From positions 62,001 through 126,000 of the forward strand of contig CAZZBB010000012.1 of NCBI GenBank assembly GCA_964652195.1: a stretch of 64,000 nucleotides of DNA. Direction: 5' to 3'. Below the pieces are notes generated by a model. That model was not told the origin of the DNA. It made no database searches and saw only the letters and a program-made list of their open reading frames with translations. The DNA comes from MSPOR6 sp964652195. GTDB taxonomy: Bacteria; Poribacteria; WGA-4E; WGA-3G. The translations under genes were made by a program, and so were the position numbers. Positions within the stretch are counted from its first letter, which is position 1; every line of letters starts with the position of its first letter. Positions 8,494 through 16,699 of the stretch are shown one piece after another.

Positions 8494-8802
8494 CTATAAA
8501 TCCATTTTTAGTTGCTTTAGCATCTCAATTACTTCATCTGCTACAAGGATATACAAACTCTTAGGATCAAACAGATAGTTTTTGAACAACAACCAACATA
8601 TCTTTGACCAAGGGAGATCTGTGCTAAAGAAGCGTTGTATCGTGCGATAGCTACCTCCTTTTGATGTCCCCCGTGAGATATTTAACATGGTGACTTGACC
8701 AGTCATCGCAAGCAGTGCAAATACAACTTGGCATAACTGGTGGATCATAGTAGTGGATAGACATGGATTAAGTACAGTAATTAATGCTATAATTCCTGGC
8801 AT
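8494..8802 (-). mobile_element. IS4-family transposase, N-terminal remnant
   Basis: The 102-residue frame contains FALLAMTGQVTMLNISRG, then SKGGSYRTIQRFFSTDLPW and LFDPKSLYILVADEV, which match the N-terminal third of IS4-type transposases. The catalytic DDE core is absent: after VADEV the frame reads 11 unrelated residues and stops. It has its own start (8802) and an AAAGGA ribosome site. The gene is dead. A palindromic repeat lies directly beyond its start, and the sequence gggtgtgtgtcc near 8801 pairs with ggacagacaccc near 8976, perhaps the old IS end. Confidence 0.7.
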
Positions 8803-8829
8803 GGGTGTGTGTCCTTTCTAAGTTACGAT

Positions 8830-8974
8830 AAAGTTTTATGAAGATTAATTTTTTAATTCGGTAATTTTAGAGAAATATCCAAATCAACGGTATGAATGCC
8901 TTAGGGCATTCCCCGCCTACCGGGTTTGGTAAATTAGAATTGCCGAAATATTTTCTTTATCTTCATAAAACTTT
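8830..8974. repeat. 145-bp palindromic element (family A, copy 1)
   Basis: The arms aaagttttatgaagat at 8830-8845 and 8959-8974 are exact reverse complements. Further in, gattaattttttaattcggt and tgccgaaatattttct form a second imperfect pair. The centre holds another small palindrome (gaatgccttagggcattc). The same inner pair recurs near 12346-12430, so this is a dispersed MITE-like family beside a transposase remnant. Confidence 0.6.
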
Positions 8975-9068
8975 AGGACAGACACCCTTTTATTCAAGTA
9001 TTTTTGGCGAAGGTATTGAAACAAAACTAATATTAAATATGATTTAGAATTTACTAACAAGGAGTCAG

Positions 9069-10901
9069 ATGAAACGTTATTTTACCAGTATCGGCATTGC
9101 GATAATGTTCTTTACCTATTTCGGTTGTTCTTCAGACGAAGAACCGGGAGATATGGATTCTATGATAGTGCCAGATCCAACCGAAGAAACAGTTGAAGTC
9201 GTAGAGGTAGAGGATGTTGTCCTACTTTCGGATGATGTTGTGTTAGAAAATATGTCTGTGTCTGAGATCGCAGCCCTTGAAGATAAAACGCCTGTTCAGA
9301 TTGTGACAGTGCTTGAAGGCACGCAGCGTGTTAGCATTGCGGCCCGATTTCGGGGTGTACGCGATTTCGGGTATGAATTTCCGGTGTATGAGTGCGAGTT
9401 GATGTCCGAAGACATTGAGGATATGGGTGGTATTGCTGCCGGTATGTCAGGGAGTCCTGTTGGTGTACCTGGCAAAATTATGGGTGCGCTTGCTTACGGT
9501 AACAACTTCTCTGCGGCACCGACCCGTTTTTGGGTGACACCGATTGACGCGATGGAGTCTGCGCGTGATCATCAAACATTTGGTGATGAGTTAGCGGAGC
9601 ATCTTGCTGCGGCACCGTCTGGTGGGATAAACGCTGTGTACGCCCCCGTCAAAACCCCGCTTATGATTACGGGTTTAAAACCGAGTAGGCTTCGGCATCT
9701 TGAATCGCGTCTGAAAGGAACACGATTTGAGTATGTAGAAATTTTTGCTGATGTTGGTGGGGCGCCTGCGGCCCCTTCTGTTGATAGAGATCTATTGGCA
9801 GGTGATATGATCGGTGTTGCGATTGTGATAGGCGATGTTGTCAATGCGATCGGTTTTGGCACAGTGACGCAAGTTTATGACGATGACACGTTCGTTGCGT
9901 TTGGGCATCCGTTTTCTGCGTTTGGCGATGGTAAAACGTCAATGCCGGTCTATAGAGCGACTGTCAATGGGCTTGTGCCGAACTTACAAAACACCTATAA
10001 ATCTGTGTCGGCTTATGGCGAACCGATTGGCACTGTTACCAAAGACCTTATCCCTGGGATTGTGGGTGAATTTGGTGATCCGCCCGAGATGATACCTGTC
10101 AATATCGAGTATAAGAGAAATAAGGACATCATCAAAAAATCGCATGAAGTTTCCTATGGCAACGAACTCTTTATACCGATCATCGCTGCTGTTACACAAG
10201 ACGCCATCCGGTTAGAAACAAGTCCAACCACTATAGAGGCAACGATAGAACTGAGTTTCAAAGAGTCGCAGCAGCGTTATACAGAAACCTTTTTAAGTGC
10301 ATCCCAAGACACTTGGTTTGACACACTGCAAAATACCGAGAGGATTATTGGGGCTTTTACCGATCCGTTTTTAAACAAATCTGAAAAAGCTACGTTGACG
10401 TTGGTTGACATAACGATTGTTGAGAAACCGCAGATTATGACAGCGACGATTCAGGAAGTGATTGCGCCTGACCAAATTGTGCGTGGCACGACGGCTACGA
10501 TAACTGTTGTCCTGTTACCACACTGGAGTGCTGTAATAGATGGTGATCGGAAGATAGAGAAGCAGGTAACGCTTTCGGTGCCTTCGGATTATCCGTTAGG
10601 TGATGCGTGGATCAGTGTTTTCTCTGAAGATACGGATAACTTCTTTTTTGATTTTGATTTTGATTTTGACCTTGACCTTGATGTTGACTCCGATTTTGGA
10701 CCTTTCCCAGAGGACCTTGACGAACTGATTGAACAGATGGAAGAGAACCAGAAAGGATCTGCTGGACTCATCACCGTTGTTTTGTCAGAAGATATTGTTT
10801 TCCCTGACGATTTTATTTTTGATGAACCGCAAAACGAAGTGACACTTGATGATTTTATTGTCACGGGTTCTGAACATGATTTGGTTGAGATTACAGAGTA
10901 A
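9069..10901 (+). CDS. S55 (SpoIVB-type) peptidase lipoprotein (610 aa)
   Basis: The N-terminus is a lipoprotein signal with YFGC and Cys20 as the lipidated residue, so the protein should be membrane-tethered outside the cytoplasm. Residues 120-131 read GGIAAGMSGSPV, the catalytic-serine segment of SpoIVB/S55 peptidases; FGHPFSAFGDGKTSMP near residue 277 is the second hallmark. S55 enzymes process signalling proteins at membranes, although many non-sporulating bacteria carry homologues of unknown role. The C-terminal region (about residues 520-545) has an alternating Asp-Phe/Leu run, DFDFDFDLDLDVD, encoded by a short tandem repeat. It has AGGAG before the ATG. The neighbouring LivK-like gene converges on it. 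Confidence 0.8.
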   Translation: MKRYFTSIGIAIMFFTYFGCSSDEEPGDMDSMIVPDPTEETVEVVEVEDVVLLSDDVVLENMSVSEIAALEDKTPVQIVTVLEGTQRVSIAARFRGVRDFGYEFPVYECELMSEDIEDMGGIAAGMSGSPVGVPGKIMGALAYGNNFSAAPTRFWVTPIDAMESARDHQTFGDELAEHLAAAPSGGINAVYAPVKTPLMITGLKPSRLRHLESRLKGTRFEYVEIFADVGGAPAAPSVDRDLLAGDMIGVAIVIGDVVNAIGFGTVTQVYDDDTFVAFGHPFSAFGDGKTSMPVYRATVNGLVPNLQNTYKSVSAYGEPIGTVTKDLIPGIVGEFGDPPEMIPVNIEYKRNKDIIKKSHEVSYGNELFIPIIAAVTQDAIRLETSPTTIEATIELSFKESQQRYTETFLSASQDTWFDTLQNTERIIGAFTDPFLNKSEKATLTLVDITIVEKPQIMTATIQEVIAPDQIVRGTTATITVVLLPHWSAVIDGDRKIEKQVTLSVPSDYPLGDAWISVFSEDTDNFFFDFDFDFDLDLDVDSDFGPFPEDLDELIEQMEENQKGSAGLITVVLSEDIVFPDDFIFDEPQNEVTLDDFIVTGSEHDLVEITE

Positions 10902-10956
10902 TCTGTATCTGGGACGAAACCACATCAAAGAGCGGAGAATTGAATATCTGACCAAG

Positions 10957-12135
10957 TCACTCAAAAGGTTGCAACATACCATCTTTTACAATCAGTGCTT
11001 TCTGTTCATACACAGCATCTCCATCAGCATTAAATGAGAATTTTCCAAAAATCGTGTCTAAGTTGCTGGTATTTGCTAAAGCGTCTCTGATTGAGATTGA
11101 GTCTATTACTTCGGCATTCTTAATTGCTTCTGTCAAAATGTGGACGGACGTATAAGATGCTGCTGCAAAGACATCTGGAATCATGCCAAAGGTTGTGTGA
11201 TACTTATCAACAAATGCCTGATTCCCCGGTGTGTCATCTGTGGGAAGCCAACCAATAAAGGTTATTACACCTTCAGCAGCAGGACCTGCAGCTGTTACAT
11301 CAGTATTGGTTAATGAACTCATGATCATGGGAACGGATATGCCGAGTGTTTGTGCTTGGATTAGGATTGGTGCTTTTTCTGGTGGCAGAGCAGAGATGAA
11401 GATAGCATCGGGTTCCAACTCATTTATCCGATTTAATTGTGCTGTGAAATCTGTATCACCACCCTTGAAAATTTCCGTGGTTATTACCTCAATATTGATG
11501 TCACTTAATGCTTCGCGTAATGCATCGTTTCGGTCCGTAGAGAATACATCAGTTTCATCATACATTGTAGCTACGCGTTCATAAGCGAGTTTCGCGTGTG
11601 TGGTTTTAACACCATTAAGTGCTAAGACATTCGAGGCGAGAGGAATTCGAAAGAGGAAATCTCCTAATGCACTTAAACCCCTTGACCCCGACGTTGGGCT
11701 AATCGCGACAGTTTGATTCTCTTGTGCGACTGGGAATGCCAACTTAGTAGCACTTGAGGTTGCGGGACCGAGAATAACAAATACACCGTCTTCGTGAATT
11801 AGTTTATTGAAAGCATCAACTGCAGCAGGTGGCGAACTCATACTGTCTTCAAGGATTGGTTTGAGTATGGTGTTATTGAGTTGAGTACTGTTAATTTCAT
11901 CAAATGCTAGTTCAAATCCCTGCCTCATGCGTTCACCGGAAGCAGTTAAGTGTCCTGTTAGCGGTAAAACAACTCCGATAGTAATTTCGGTACTCTTATC
12001 ATCTGCTTGTTGGGTTGGAGGTTGAGTAATTTGTGTTATTCGTTCGCATGCTGAAAAACATATCAACAAGGCTGCAATTGTCGTTAAAATAAAAATAGAT
12101 TTCAAATTATTGATCCTTTTAATGTGTTTTTTCAT
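10957..12135 (-). CDS. LivK-like branched-chain amino acid/amide binding lipoprotein
   Basis: The signal peptide ends LLICFSAC, a lipobox, so the protein is anchored at the membrane. The mature part starts EITIGVVLPLTGHLTASGERMRQGFELAFDEIN and keeps the family features VFVILGPATSSATKLAFPVAQEN and AVAISPTSGS, marking a Peripla_BP_6 fold that captures amino acids or amides for ABC uptake. At 392 residues it is a normal length. No permease or ATPase gene (LivHMGF) is nearby, so it either works with a distant transporter or acts as a sensor. It converges on the S55 gene with a gap of 55 bases. Confidence 0.85.
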   Translation of the reverse strand: MKKHIKRINNLKSIFILTTIAALLICFSACERITQITQPPTQQADDKSTEITIGVVLPLTGHLTASGERMRQGFELAFDEINSTQLNNTILKPILEDSMSSPPAAVDAFNKLIHEDGVFVILGPATSSATKLAFPVAQENQTVAISPTSGSRGLSALGDFLFRIPLASNVLALNGVKTTHAKLAYERVATMYDETDVFSTDRNDALREALSDINIEVITTEIFKGGDTDFTAQLNRINELEPDAIFISALPPEKAPILIQAQTLGISVPMIMSSLTNTDVTAAGPAAEGVITFIGWLPTDDTPGNQAFVDKYHTTFGMIPDVFAAASYTSVHILTEAIKNAEVIDSISIRDALANTSNLDTIFGKFSFNADGDAVYEQKALIVKDGMLQPFE

Positions 12136-12618
12136 TTATTATGTCTTGTGGGATGGTGATATAATCCGATGTAATGCAGATTAAATATACCAAAATAATT
12201 CAGGTATGTCAAATTCAAAGTATGGATTATTCAAATGCTTTTGCTACAGTTGAATGGGATGAACTATAATCTGCATTAATGACTTAATACAAATGGGTTT
12301 TTTGATGGTGTTATTATACGGTATGAATGACATATATAGATTATAGATTAATTTTTAACTCGGTCATATACGGACGGGGAAACCCCGTCCCTACGATAAT
12401 TTTATAGGCTGGATTACCGAAATATTTTCTTAAACTCTATAAGTCATTCCCGGGTATGAACGCTATTTAGCATTCACCGTGTTAGAAACCGCACTTACCG
12501 GGGCTATAAGAGTATTAATTTTGAAAGATAGAAGTTCATATAACTATTATCATACTCCGGTTAATGTACTGATATCAAAGTTGTCAGGTCTATAGGTTAT
12601 TTACCTTAGATCATAAAT
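12136..12618. other. Intergenic region with palindromic repeats
   Basis: No gene is visible in these 483 bases. They contain copy 2 of palindromic family A, a GC-rich hairpin at 12372-12396 and a further imperfect palindrome resembling the centre of copy 1 (gaacgctatttagcattc, near 12460-12480). The promoter of the LivK-like gene should lie just right of 12135. Confidence 0.55.
12327..12455. repeat. Palindromic element (family A, copy 2) with GC hairpin core
   Basis: The arm gattaatttttaactcggt at 12346-12364 pairs imperfectly with accgaaatattttctta at 12416-12432, matching the inner arms of the element at 8830-8974. The core differs: here it is the hairpin repeat of 12372-12396, also seen at 4963-4987. 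Conserved arms around swapped cores suggest a composite repeat. The outer limits are approximate. Confidence 0.5.
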
Positions 12619-13761
12619 TTATTTCACACAACGAAATCCATCATTTGGATTTGTAGCATTAGGTAGTCTTGAGGTGCGTTCAGAAACCCGCAATTTTTCT
12701 GGTATATTCAACCATGAACCCCCTCGTAACACACGATTTTTCTTTACATTCAAAAAATCTGATATAGCTATTTCAATGTTTTCAAAACCCGCAATTGGAT
12801 TCTCTTTGGGAGAATTAACATAGAAAGTGGCTTCATATACATCAAGACACCATTCTCTTACATTTCCTGACATATCGTACAGACCAAATTCGTTTGCAGG
12901 AAAACTACCTACTTGTAATGTTCCACTGCCTTCTGTATCCTTATAATAATTCGCTTTTGTACCATCAATTGTATTCCCCCAAGGGTATATCATATCTTCT
13001 AACTTTCCCCGTGCAGCTATTTCCCATTCTGCTTCTGTAGGTAACCGTTTACCTGCCCATTTTGCATAAGCCATTGCTGCGTACCAACTCACATAAACAA
13101 CAGGATGGTTCTCTTTTCCCGCTGGATAGTCGTTCCCAATCCAATGAATTAGATAATATCCATCATGATATGCAGGTGGAATTCGATCTTTGCCCCACTC
13201 AGGATTAGCATCAACAAATGCTTTATATTGTGCATTGGTGACTTCATACTTGTCGATATAGAATGCATCAACGTAAACGGTATGGATAGGTTTTTCATCT
13301 GTATCTCCGGTGTTGCTACCCATCTGGAACTCTCCTGCGGGGATTAACACCATATCGGTATCATCATATGTAAGCTTAAACTCATACGGAATTCTGACTT
13401 TAAAACTAACCGGTTTGCCATTTGAAGTGGCGGGATAGAAAACACTATTTTTTAAAGATTCAATAGCTGCTTCCTCTAACCCAAAACCGAGTTCTGTTAG
13501 AGCTTTAATATCTTTAGCTATACCATCTACATTAATGGTTGCTTGTAGAAGAACTTTACCCTCTTTACCTGCTCTCTTCGCTTCAACTGGATATTCAGGT
13601 TTCATTAAGTTCTTCACCTTAGGGGGTACAATCTTAGAATTCTCTGGAGGAATGTGATTATCAACATCAAAAGAATCCGAACTGCTTTTTTCAGCAATTA
13701 GGAGTCCAGAAATGATGATACAGACAGAAATAAAGAGAGTTATACCTTTCACAGATTTCAT
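12619..13761 (-). CDS. TonB C-terminal domain fused to FGE-sulfatase domain (380 aa)
   Basis: After an N-terminal signal or anchor helix (residues 5-23), residues about 45-130 form a TonB C-terminal-like fold (MKPEYPVEAKRAGKEGKVLLQATINVDG). From about residue 138 there is a formylglycine-generating enzyme/SUMF1 domain: MVLIPAGEFQMGSNTGD, VTNAQYKAFV, LPTEAEWEIAARG, GLYDMSGNVREWCLD and VLRGGSW. True FGE activates sulfatases, but many bacterial SUMF1-fold proteins are secreted and lack that activity. The copper-binding Cys pair of active FGE is not evident, so activity is doubtful. The combination with a TonB-type domain suggests an envelope role. It lies downstream of the EF-G-like gene, past a terminator. 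Confidence 0.8.
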   Translation of the reverse strand: MKSVKGITLFISVCIIISGLLIAEKSSSDSFDVDNHIPPENSKIVPPKVKNLMKPEYPVEAKRAGKEGKVLLQATINVDGIAKDIKALTELGFGLEEAAIESLKNSVFYPATSNGKPVSFKVRIPYEFKLTYDDTDMVLIPAGEFQMGSNTGDTDEKPIHTVYVDAFYIDKYEVTNAQYKAFVDANPEWGKDRIPPAYHDGYYLIHWIGNDYPAGKENHPVVYVSWYAAMAYAKWAGKRLPTEAEWEIAARGKLEDMIYPWGNTIDGTKANYYKDTEGSGTLQVGSFPANEFGLYDMSGNVREWCLDVYEATFYVNSPKENPIAGFENIEIAISDFLNVKKNRVLRGGSWLNIPEKLRVSERTSRLPNATNPNDGFRCVK

Positions 13762-13796
13762 ATTCCCTTACTATATATGTATAGAGGATTAAGGAC

Positions 13797-13830
13797 AATA
13801 GGCGTACTCTATACATTGAGCACGCCTATT
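13797..13830 (-). terminator. Terminator of the EF-G-like gene
   Basis: The arms aataggcgtactc (13797-13809) and gagcacgcctatt (13818-13830) pair with one mismatch around an 8-base loop, 47 bases past the stop of the EF-G-like gene. Confidence 0.6.
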
Positions 13831-13876
13831 AAGTACAAGAATTGATTTGTATCCAGAGATTGAGTTATAAAGAAGA

Positions 13877-15961
13877 CTATGCTTCCTCTTCTTCTTCCTC
13901 ACCTTCTTTTGATATCGCTATAACCTTCTGTGCAACATCATCTGGGACAATCTCATAATTTGAGAATTCCATAGTAAACTGCCCGCGTGCACTTGTCATA
14001 GATTTCAAATCAATGGAATAACGAAACATTTCTGAAAGTGGCACTAAGGCATTTATTTCTTGTCGTTTACCAACTTGTTCAACCCCCATTACCTGTCCAC
14101 GTCGTCCATTAAGATCACCTATGATACTTCCCATATATTGGTCGGGAACTGAGATTGAGACGTTCATGATAGGTTCAAGTAAGCACGGATCAGCTTGTTG
14201 TACCGCAGTAGCAAATGCCATGGAACCAGCAATTTGGAAAGCCATATCAGATGAATCAACATCATGATATTTCCCATCGTATAGGTCTATCTGAATGTCA
14301 ACTAATGGATAACCGGCAATTAGTCCACGATCCATTCTGTCGCGTATACCTTTTTCTACGGCTGGAATGTAATTGCTTGGTATCACACCACCTTTAATGT
14401 TGTTAATAAATTCAAATCCTTCACCGCGTTGAAGCGGTCCTAAATTTATTGTAACATCCCCAAATTGTCCTTTTCCACCCGATTGTTTTTTGTGTCTTTC
14501 TTGTACACCTTTAACACTTCGTCGCACAGTTTCCCGATAGGGAACTTTGGGAGGGAATAATTCTGTTTCAACACTGAATTTCTCTACAATTCTCTGACGA
14601 TTCACATTGATGTGAAGTTCCCCTAAACCTGAAACTAACAACTGTTTGGTCACATCATTCCTTTCAATTTTGAATGATGGATCTTCTTCTGAAATCCGAT
14701 TAAGGGCGGTGATAAGTTTTTCGTCGTCTCCCTCACGTGTAGGTGAAATAGCAAAAGAGATTACAGCCTGAGGAAATTCAATTCCGGGAAGTATAATTGA
14801 ATTATCTCTATCGCAAAGAGTATCCCCAGTCTGGGTGAGAGATAGTTTTGTCAATGCGCCAATATCACCAGCAGGTATACTGGTGGTGTTTATTGATTGG
14901 TTACCATTCATGTATGCTGGTTTTCCAATTCTTTCCAACTCACCACGATTAGGATTATTTGCTTGTATATCACCCGTTAAAGATCCGGAATACACGCGGA
15001 ATAAACTGAGTTGTCCTGAAAATGGGTCTGCGATTGTTTTGAATACAAGGGCAGACATCGGTGCTTCTGTTGATGGTTCTCGAGTATTGGATTCGTCATC
15101 TGCATCATGGACAGCACCTACCTGTTCAGGTGAAGGACAACAATTTACAAGCGTATCCATTAACTGTTGTACACCAATGTTTTTTAAGGCGGATCCGCAT
15201 AGAACTGGTACAAACTGACTTTCAAGGATTCCCGTCTGAATTCCTTGCTGAATTTCTTCATCAGATAGTTCACCTTCAAAAAACTTCTCAATTAATGCGT
15301 CATCACTTTCAGCGGCGACTTCAACGAGTGCTTCTCTTGTTTCTTCAGCTGCAGTTGTTAGGTCGTCAGGAATATCAGATTTTGCGATAGGAGCGTTACT
15401 ACCTGGTTCAAGAAATGCTCCATTCTGTACAACATCAACCACCCCTGTGAACTGGTCTTCTTTTCCTATCGGTAGTTGAATCGGTACAGCACGTGTTTCT
15501 AATATTTCGGATATACTTGCAAGCGCATTTTCAAAGCTTGCATTTTCTTTATCCATTTTATTTATAAATAGTAGTCTTGGCAGATTATATTTATCCGCAA
15601 TTTCCCATACTTTTTCGGTTCCACCCTCTACACCTGTAGTAGCATCTACAACCACGATAACCGCATCTACAACTCGAAGCACACCGTATAGGTCTCCGTA
15701 AAAATCCTCTGCTCCGGGTGTATCAATTAGATTTAGTTTATGTTCGTCCCATTCCGCGATACACACTGAACAATTTAGTGACGTTTTCCGTTCAATCTCA
15801 TCAGAGGCATAATCAGCTACCGTGTTTCCATCATCCACAGATCCCATCCGCTCTATGGCACCACCGTTGTATAGCATAGCTTCAATTAGGGATGTTTTGC
15901 CAGCCCCTGAATGAGAAATAATACCGATATTCCGAATTTCTTCTGTTCTGTATTGTCTCAT
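13877..15961 (-). CDS. Elongation factor G-like GTPase (694 aa)
   Basis: The GTPase motifs are present: SHSGAGKTSLIEAML (P-loop; canonical EF-G has AHxDAGKTT), DTPGAEDF, INKMDKEN, and then domains II-V including SGLGELHINV and GGVIPSNYIPAVEKGI. The altered P-loop and the QLPIG region place it with the EF-G-like FusA2 paralogues rather than the housekeeping translocase. Their role is uncertain (ribosome-associated stress or recycling). The ATG at 15961 is preferred because MRQYRTEEIRNIGIISH matches the family start; GGAG lies 14 bases upstream, rather far. A GTG at 15991 would give 704 residues. The C-terminus is an acidic tail, EGEEEEEEA. Confidence 0.85.
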   Translation of the reverse strand: MRQYRTEEIRNIGIISHSGAGKTSLIEAMLYNGGAIERMGSVDDGNTVADYASDEIERKTSLNCSVCIAEWDEHKLNLIDTPGAEDFYGDLYGVLRVVDAVIVVVDATTGVEGGTEKVWEIADKYNLPRLLFINKMDKENASFENALASISEILETRAVPIQLPIGKEDQFTGVVDVVQNGAFLEPGSNAPIAKSDIPDDLTTAAEETREALVEVAAESDDALIEKFFEGELSDEEIQQGIQTGILESQFVPVLCGSALKNIGVQQLMDTLVNCCPSPEQVGAVHDADDESNTREPSTEAPMSALVFKTIADPFSGQLSLFRVYSGSLTGDIQANNPNRGELERIGKPAYMNGNQSINTTSIPAGDIGALTKLSLTQTGDTLCDRDNSIILPGIEFPQAVISFAISPTREGDDEKLITALNRISEEDPSFKIERNDVTKQLLVSGLGELHINVNRQRIVEKFSVETELFPPKVPYRETVRRSVKGVQERHKKQSGGKGQFGDVTINLGPLQRGEGFEFINNIKGGVIPSNYIPAVEKGIRDRMDRGLIAGYPLVDIQIDLYDGKYHDVDSSDMAFQIAGSMAFATAVQQADPCLLEPIMNVSISVPDQYMGSIIGDLNGRRGQVMGVEQVGKRQEINALVPLSEMFRYSIDLKSMTSARGQFTMEFSNYEIVPDDVAQKVIAISKEGEEEEEEA

Positions 15962-16169
15962 CTTCTTAGAAAGTTCTCCTTTTGTAACCACACGGAATAG
16001 GTCAAACTATGCCGTTATTAAGATATATAATTTTAGCACATGTGATAGAAAATAGCAACTTAAACGATTTGAAATAGTGTGAATCTGTAAGACATCATAG
16101 GAAATATTAGTATTTTTCACCAAATAGGATATAATTGTAGATACAAATTGAATTGAATAGGTGATTAGA

Positions 16170-16538
16170 ATGAAAGGATTTTTCTTTATAATAGGTTCAG
16201 CATTTTGCTTACTGAGTGTGTTCATGGGTGCGTTCGGTGCCCATACTCTTAAAACTAAAATATCAAAAGAGATGTTAGACATCTTTGAAGTGGCTGTACG
16301 ATATCAAGTATATCACGGTATAGGTCTAATAATTGTGTCCTGGGCAATATCACAATGGCAGAATTCCTTTACAACCGCAGCTGGATGGTGTTTCATCGGT
16401 GGAATAGCTATCTTTTCTGGCAGTTTATACATTCTCAGTATGACTGGTATCCGTTGGCTTGGTGCCTTGACTCCGATTGGTGGGTTAGCTTTCATTGCAG
16501 GATGGGCATGCTTGATATTGGCTGTTTTCCGGAAGTGA
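16170..16538 (+). CDS. DUF423 inner-membrane protein (122 aa)
   Basis: A four-helix membrane protein of the DUF423/YgdD family. It opens MKGFFFIIGSAFCLLSVFMGAFGAH and contains VRYQVYHGIGLI, FSGSLYILSMTGIRWLGALTPIGG and AGWACLI, the family hallmarks. Function is unknown. The ATG at 16170 has AGGTG 7 bases upstream and is preferred over a GTG at 16161. It is transcribed away from the EF-G-like gene, and the 200 bases between them should hold both promoters. Confidence 0.85.
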   Translation: MKGFFFIIGSAFCLLSVFMGAFGAHTLKTKISKEMLDIFEVAVRYQVYHGIGLIIVSWAISQWQNSFTTAAGWCFIGGIAIFSGSLYILSMTGIRWLGALTPIGGLAFIAGWACLILAVFRK

Positions 16539-16699
16539 TAGCGTTAAGGTTTAATTTTGCTCAGATCATGAATGGTTGTTATCCGTGGCTTGAAATACTG
16601 CACAAACTAAACAGTTTATGCTACATTTAAGAGACCTAAATCATCAGAAATGGTATAATAAAGATTCTGGCATGAATGCCTATTCGGTAAGGTTTGTTT

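Noticed and set aside
15061..15390. 109-residue ORF rich in Leu and Gln on the plus strand
   Set aside because: It is a shadow of the EF-G-like gene on the other strand.
16007..16282. 91-residue ORF on the minus strand
   Set aside because: It spans the promoter gap and the antisense of the DUF423 gene, whose family motifs are clear.
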